From contig JAAFHD010000062.1 of NCBI GenBank assembly GCA_013298245.1, forward strand, positions 1 to 8,542: a stretch of 8,542 bases of DNA. Reading direction: 5' to 3'. The first letter of the stretch is position 1; each line of letters starts with the position of its first letter. The notes beneath the pieces are model-generated. The model was not told the DNA's origin and made no database searches. It saw only the letters and a list, made by a program, of their open reading frames with translations. Made by a program: the position numbers and the translations under genes. Source of the DNA: Alphaproteobacteria bacterium (lineage in GTDB: Bacteria; Pseudomonadota; Alphaproteobacteria; Acetobacterales; Acetobacteraceae). This document shows positions 5,779 through 8,542 of the stretch, piece after piece.

Positions 5779-5970
5779 TCACATCGCAGGCGACGCTTTC
5801 CAGATCGCCGGGCGGGACAGTTCCGCCGCAGCCTCGGCCAGCAGTTGCGCCACGCGGTGATGCCCAAGCTCGAAGGCCTCGGCCGCCAGCATGGAAACGC
5901 AGGCCTGGATCGCTTCAGGCGACGAGGCCGCGCATGATGGCGACGCGATGGTTTGCTTGACGCTGGGCAT
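5779..5970 (-). CDS. Small hypothetical helical protein (63 aa)
   Basis: The minus-strand frame gives a 63-aa protein I cannot assign. After a Ser/Ala-rich start (MPSVKQTIASPSCAASS) comes a long amphipathic helix, residues 18-50, with regularly spaced Ala/Leu (AIQACVSMLAAEAFELGHH, then VAQLLAEAAAEL). The rest is short and ends in ASPAM. It is probably a soluble helical hairpin. ATG 5970 is preferred over GTG 6003: GAGGG and AAGGGAG lie just upstream of the ATG, whereas GTG 6003 has no ribosome site and sits inside a strong stem-loop. Its TGA directly abuts the stop of the convergent 93-aa gene, with no spacer. The structured, AT-rich gap upstream (5971-6122) probably holds its promoter. It could still be a chance open frame. 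Confidence 0.5.
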   Translation of the reverse strand: MPSVKQTIASPSCAASSPEAIQACVSMLAAEAFELGHHRVAQLLAEAAAELSRPAIWKASPAM

Positions 5971-5990
5971 GTCCCTCGGCGCTCCCTTGT

Positions 5991-6020
5991 CCGTGAGACT
6001 CACCTAGGGAGTGCTCACGG
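5991..6020 (-). repeat. Strong stem-loop upstream of the 63-aa gene
   Basis: CCGTGAGACTC at 5991-6001 pairs with GAGT at 6009-6012 and CTCACGG at 6014-6020. This makes an 11-bp stem with a single bulged G at 6013. The 7-nt loop ACCTAGG contains the self-complementary hexamer CCTAGG (6003-6008). No T-run follows on either strand, so it is not an intrinsic terminator. It would lie in the 5' untranslated region of the 63-aa gene. Confidence 0.55.
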
Positions 6021-6037
6021 CAACGCTAGCCCGAAAG

Positions 6038-6059
6038 TTCATCACGATATCGCGATGAA
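6038..6059. promoter_or_regulatory. 22-bp near-perfect palindrome, candidate operator
   Basis: The half sites TTCATCACGAT (6038-6048) and ATCGCGATGAA (6049-6059) are reverse complements at 10 of 11 positions, with a single A/C mismatch. It lies in the most AT-rich stretch of the window, 68-89 bp upstream of the 63-aa gene's ATG, a normal place for a dimeric repressor or activator site. The binding protein is unknown. Confidence 0.5.
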
Positions 6060-6122
6060 ATATGATAACATCTTGCAATTCAGACGAATTTTCCAATCGC
6101 CAGACCCGGCGCAACTGCGTCG

Positions 6123-7070
6123 TCATGCATTGATCCAAGGCGCGCGCCGCCACAAATCGGCATAGCGCGTCTGGGTATTCCGCATCCGCGCTTCCCAAGC
6201 CCGGCCATCCTCGTAACGGGGCTCGATGAACTGCGCGGCGAAGGTCGCAATCGTCGCGGCATCGGCGGCAGTCTCCGCCACCGCCTCGCGCATGCGCTCC
6301 TGGATCGGCGCGGGCGTGCCCGCGGGCATCACCAGGCCGCGCTCCGAATACATCTCGATCTCAAGGCCCATGCTCGCCAGCGTCGGCACGGCCGGCGCAA
6401 AGCGGCTCGCATCGCGCCCCGCATGCCCGATGAAGCGCAGCCCATCCGGGTTCGGCATCACCTCGCCCACCGACATGGTGTTCACCTGCACATGGCCCGC
6501 CACCAGGTTGTTGCGCTGGATTGGCGCGCCGTTGAAATGCACCAGCGTGAAGCGCGCGCCGGTCGCCTGCGAAATCATCGCCATCAGCAGATGATCATCC
6601 GTGCCGATGCCGGAGGTGGACACCACAATCCCCTCCGGATCCGCCTGCGCCCGGCGCACCAGGTCATGCACATCCCGGATGGGGCTGTCGGCGCGCACCA
6701 CCAGCCCCGTCGGGTCGTTCATGATGCCGCCGATGAAGGCGAAGCTGTCCAGGTTGTATTGCGCGCGCCGCTCCACCGGAATCGTCACGAAGGCCGGCAT
6801 ATTGGTCAGCGCCATCACATGCCCGTCCGCCCGCGCGCGCGCCACATGCGCCATCGCCAGTTCGGACCCCGCGCCGGGCCGGTTCACCACCGTCAGCGGC
6901 ACGCCCAGCCGCGTTTCCAGATGCCGCGCAAACAGCCGCGCGACGATATCGGTGCCGCCCCCCGGCGCGAAGCCGACGGTCAGTTCAATGGGACGCTCCG
7001 GCCGCCAGGGCGCGGCGATCGCCGGCGTGGCAAGCAGGGTGGCAAGAATGGCGCGGCGGCTGGTGTGCAT
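6123..7070 (-). CDS. Tripartite tricarboxylate transporter (Bug/TctC family) solute-binding protein
   Basis: This 315-aa periplasmic protein captures a carboxylated or similar small solute and presents it to a TctA/TctB membrane pair. An N-terminal export signal, MHTSRRAILATLLATPAIAA, has a twin-arginine-like SRRAIL and would be cut after residue 20. The mature protein begins with the Bug signature: RPIELTVGFAPGGGTDIVARLF at 27-48 (key part FAPGGGTD) and VVNRPGAGS at 61-69. Later landmarks are FAFIGGI at 110-116, TSGIGTDDH at 152-160 and the GLVMPAGTPAPI segment at 245-256. AGGAG 8 nt upstream of ATG 7070 fixes the start over an in-frame GTG at 7115. Length is slightly under the family's usual 320-330. 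No tctA or tctB is adjacent, as is common for these expanded families. The ligand cannot be predicted. Confidence 0.9.
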   Translation of the reverse strand: MHTSRRAILATLLATPAIAAPWRPERPIELTVGFAPGGGTDIVARLFARHLETRLGVPLTVVNRPGAGSELAMAHVARARADGHVMALTNMPAFVTIPVERRAQYNLDSFAFIGGIMNDPTGLVVRADSPIRDVHDLVRRAQADPEGIVVSTSGIGTDDHLLMAMISQATGARFTLVHFNGAPIQRNNLVAGHVQVNTMSVGEVMPNPDGLRFIGHAGRDASRFAPAVPTLASMGLEIEMYSERGLVMPAGTPAPIQERMREAVAETAADAATIATFAAQFIEPRYEDGRAWEARMRNTQTRYADLWRRAPWINA

Positions 7071-7151
7071 GGGCTGATCTCCTGCCGCCAGAGATGCCCG
7101 ATGCGCCGGCCGCAAGTGAAGCCGGAAAACCCCGCCCCACGCGGGAAGCTG

Positions 7152-7174
7152 AAAGCCTTTTACCGACAGGCTTT
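7152..7174 (-). terminator. Candidate weak hairpin terminator after ispB
   Basis: AAAGCCT at 7152-7158 and AGGCTTT at 7168-7174 form a perfect 7-bp stem around a 9-nt loop, 18 bp beyond the ispB stop. There is no long T-run after it, only the T-rich end of the stem itself, so any termination would be weak. A second small dyad, GTAAA-AAC-TTTAC at 7183-7195, overlaps the ispB stop codon. The structure separates ispB from the solute-binding gene on the same strand. Confidence 0.4.
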
Positions 7175-7191
7175 GTGAAACTGTAAAAACT

Positions 7192-8199
7192 TTACCGCGC
7201 GCGGGCGATGCAGAAATCGATCAACCCATCCAGCGCACGACGTTCCGGCCCATCGGCGAAGCCGCCCAAGGCCGCCCGCGCCGCTTCGCCATATTGCCGC
7301 GCGCGTTCCACCGTATCGGCCAGCGCCGCATGCCGCGCGATCAAGGCCTGCGCGGTCGCCAGGTCTGCATCCGTCTGCTCGCGATCTTCCAGCGTGCGCT
7401 TCCAGAATTCGCGTTCCGCATCATCGCCGCGCGCCATCGCCAGCAGCACCGGCAGGGTGATCTTGCCCTCGCGGAAATCATCACCGACCGTCTTGCCCAG
7501 CACCGCCTCATCGGCCGCGTAATCCAGCGCGTCATCGATCAGCTGGAACGCCACGCCGATGTTGCGCCCGTACGCCTCCAGCGCATCCTTCCGCGCCGCG
7601 TCGCAATCGGCCACCACACCACCCAGCCGCGCGGCCGCCGCGAACAGTGCGGCCGTCTTGCCGTTGATCACTTCCAGATACTGCGCCTCGGTCGTGGTGA
7701 TGTCGTTCTGCGTCATCAACTGCAGCACCTCGCCTTCGGCGATCGTGGCGGACGCGCCGGAGAGAATATCCAGCACCTCCAGCGACCCATCCTCCACCAT
7801 CAGCTTGAAGGCGCGCGCGAAGAGAAAATCCCCCACCAGCACGCTGGCCTTGTTGCCGAACAGCGCATTCGCGGACGCCCGGCCGCGGCGCAATTCGCTC
7901 TCATCCACCACATCATCATGCAGCAGCGTGGCCGTGTGGATGAACTCCACACAGGTCGCGAGCCACACATGCCGCTGGCCCTGCCGATACCCGCACATCC
8001 GCGCCGTGGCCAAGGTCAGCAACGGCCGCATGCGCTTGCCACCGGCCGCGACAATATGCGCCGCCAGCTGCGGGATCAGCACCACCTGGCTGTCCATGCG
8101 CTGGACAATCAGGCGGTTCACCGCCGCCATATCCTCGCGCACCAGGCCGATCAGCGTGGTGAGCGCGTCTTCATTCGGCAGGGGTGTGCCGTCGTTCAT
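7192..8199 (-). CDS. ispB: Long-chain all-trans polyprenyl diphosphate synthase (octa-/decaprenyl type)
   Basis: This 335-aa cytosolic prenyltransferase adds isopentenyl diphosphate units to an allylic primer to make the side chain of ubiquinone. The landmarks are GGKRMRP at 53-59, the first aspartate-rich motif LLHDDVVDE at 92-100 (D95, D96, D99), RRGR just after it, GDFLFARAF at 123-131, GKTA at 180-183, the second motif FQLIDDALDYAAD at 218-230 (D222, D223, D226), and GKTVGDDFREGK at 235-246. Small residues before the first motif (HTATLL) are typical of long-chain enzymes. Chain length is not certain: C50 is usual in alphaproteobacteria (ddsA/sdsA naming), C40 in enterics. Start ATG 8199 follows the upstream rhodanese stop with no gap (TGA then ATG) and lacks its own clear ribosome site, so it is probably translated by coupling. 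Confidence 0.92.
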   Translation of the reverse strand: MNDGTPLPNEDALTTLIGLVREDMAAVNRLIVQRMDSQVVLIPQLAAHIVAAGGKRMRPLLTLATARMCGYRQGQRHVWLATCVEFIHTATLLHDDVVDESELRRGRASANALFGNKASVLVGDFLFARAFKLMVEDGSLEVLDILSGASATIAEGEVLQLMTQNDITTTEAQYLEVINGKTAALFAAAARLGGVVADCDAARKDALEAYGRNIGVAFQLIDDALDYAADEAVLGKTVGDDFREGKITLPVLLAMARGDDAEREFWKRTLEDREQTDADLATAQALIARHAALADTVERARQYGEAARAALGGFADGPERRALDGLIDFCIARAR

Positions 8200-8542
8200 T
8201 CAGCGCTGCATCCAGGGCAGGCCAGACGCCTTCCAACCCGCCACATCCCGATGCGCGGAAGGCCCGACCGGCCCCTCGAACCCGTCGGCCACATTGAACA
8301 CGCGCGCATAGCCCGCAGCCTGCGCGGCCATCGCGGCGGCCATGCTGCGCGCGCCGGAACGGCACAGGAAATACACCTCGTTCTCGGGCGTCACGCCCGC
8401 CTTGGCCAATTGGTCCAGGAACTGCGCGTTGACCTGCATGGACGGATAGACCTGCCACGGGATCAGCACCACGCGCTTGCCCGCTTCCGACACATCCGGC
8501 ACGCCCACGAAATTCCATTCGGCATCGGTCCGCACATCGACC
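8200..8542 (-). CDS. Rhodanese-like domain protein, 5' end outside the window
   Basis: The frame enters from the right edge and ends at TGA 8202-8200, giving 114 visible residues that begin VDVRTDAEWNFVGVPD. This DVRT..EW is the conserved first rhodanese motif, so the apparent GTG start at 8535 is internal and the true start lies outside the window. The active-site loop CRSGARS, with its catalytic cysteine, follows EVYFL. GYARVFNVADGFEG and the C-terminal GWKASGLPW are typical of a single-domain family frequent in alphaproteobacteria. Such proteins carry sulfur as a cysteine persulfide; the acceptor here is unknown. The gene abuts ispB with zero spacing and should be co-transcribed and translationally coupled with it. 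Confidence 0.88.
   Translation of the reverse strand, partial: VDVRTDAEWNFVGVPDVSEAGKRVVLIPWQVYPSMQVNAQFLDQLAKAGVTPENEVYFLCRSGARSMAAAMAAQAAGYARVFNVADGFEGPVGPSAHRDVAGWKASGLPWMQR

Noticed and set aside
6055..6165. Plus-strand 36-residue frame starting MKYDNILQFRR in the structured gap
   Set aside because: It has no ribosome site, begins inside the 22-bp palindrome and runs into the antisense of the solute-binding gene; there is no family resemblance.
6004..6198. Minus-strand 64-codon frame overlapping the end of the solute-binding gene
   Set aside because: It overlaps a confident gene in another frame, has no ribosome site, and its composition is not protein-like.
8200..8535. Complete 111-aa rhodanese gene starting at GTG 8535
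   Set aside because: The GTG encodes the valine within the conserved DVRT motif, and the frame stays open to the window edge, so the gene is partial.
1..8542. CRISPR arrays, tRNA or rRNA genes, insertion-sequence ends, phage genes
   Set aside because: I saw no regularly spaced direct repeats, no transposase or integrase motifs, no clover-leaf sequence and no rRNA-like stretch on either strand.

Overview
The window is visibly GC-rich and packed with genes that use G/C at third codon positions. The gene content is proteobacterial: a Bug-type tripartite tricarboxylate transporter (TTT) solute-binding protein, a long-chain polyprenyl diphosphate synthase of the ubiquinone pathway, a PrtD/PrtE-type type I secretion pair and a BrnT toxin. 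This fits a non-fermenting alphaproteobacterium, most likely an Acetobacteraceae/Roseomonas-like organism. The genus is inference only.

Left part (1-1585): the start of an unrecognised minus-strand gene runs off the left edge. Divergent from it is a two-gene toxin-antitoxin operon, a BrnT-family toxin followed by an overlapping XRE-type helix-turn-helix antitoxin. The 52-bp gap before the toxin holds a perfect 6+3+6 inverted repeat between plausible -35 and -10 elements, and the toxin ATG has no Shine-Dalgarno (SD) sequence, whereas the antitoxin has a very strong one. A 3-hydroxyisobutyrate-dehydrogenase-family gene converges on the antitoxin, 3 bp away.

Middle (1669-5778): a small GtrA-family membrane protein is followed by a 192-bp leader and a plus-strand operon. 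The operon encodes a type I secretion ABC exporter, its HlyD/PrtE membrane-fusion partner and an unrecognised 93-aa protein. The ABC gene is preceded by an 11-codon mini-ORF with its own strong ribosome binding site, whose stop overlaps the ABC start in an ATGA arrangement. No TolC-like outer membrane protein and no RTX-type substrate is present here.

Right part (5779-8542): everything is on the minus strand. In transcription order there is a rhodanese-like gene (5' end outside the window), abutting ispB-like polyprenyl diphosphate synthase, a hairpin, an orphan Bug solute-binding protein, a 152-bp structured and locally AT-rich gap, and a small 63-aa hypothetical protein. The gap holds an 11-bp stem-loop with a self-complementary loop and a separate 22-bp near-perfect palindrome.

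I found no clear evidence of a wholly new system. The parts least explained by known families are the BrnT-XRE pairing with its apparently leaderless toxin, the coupled mini-ORF ahead of the exporter, the small third gene of the secretion operon, and the structured gap at 5971-6122.
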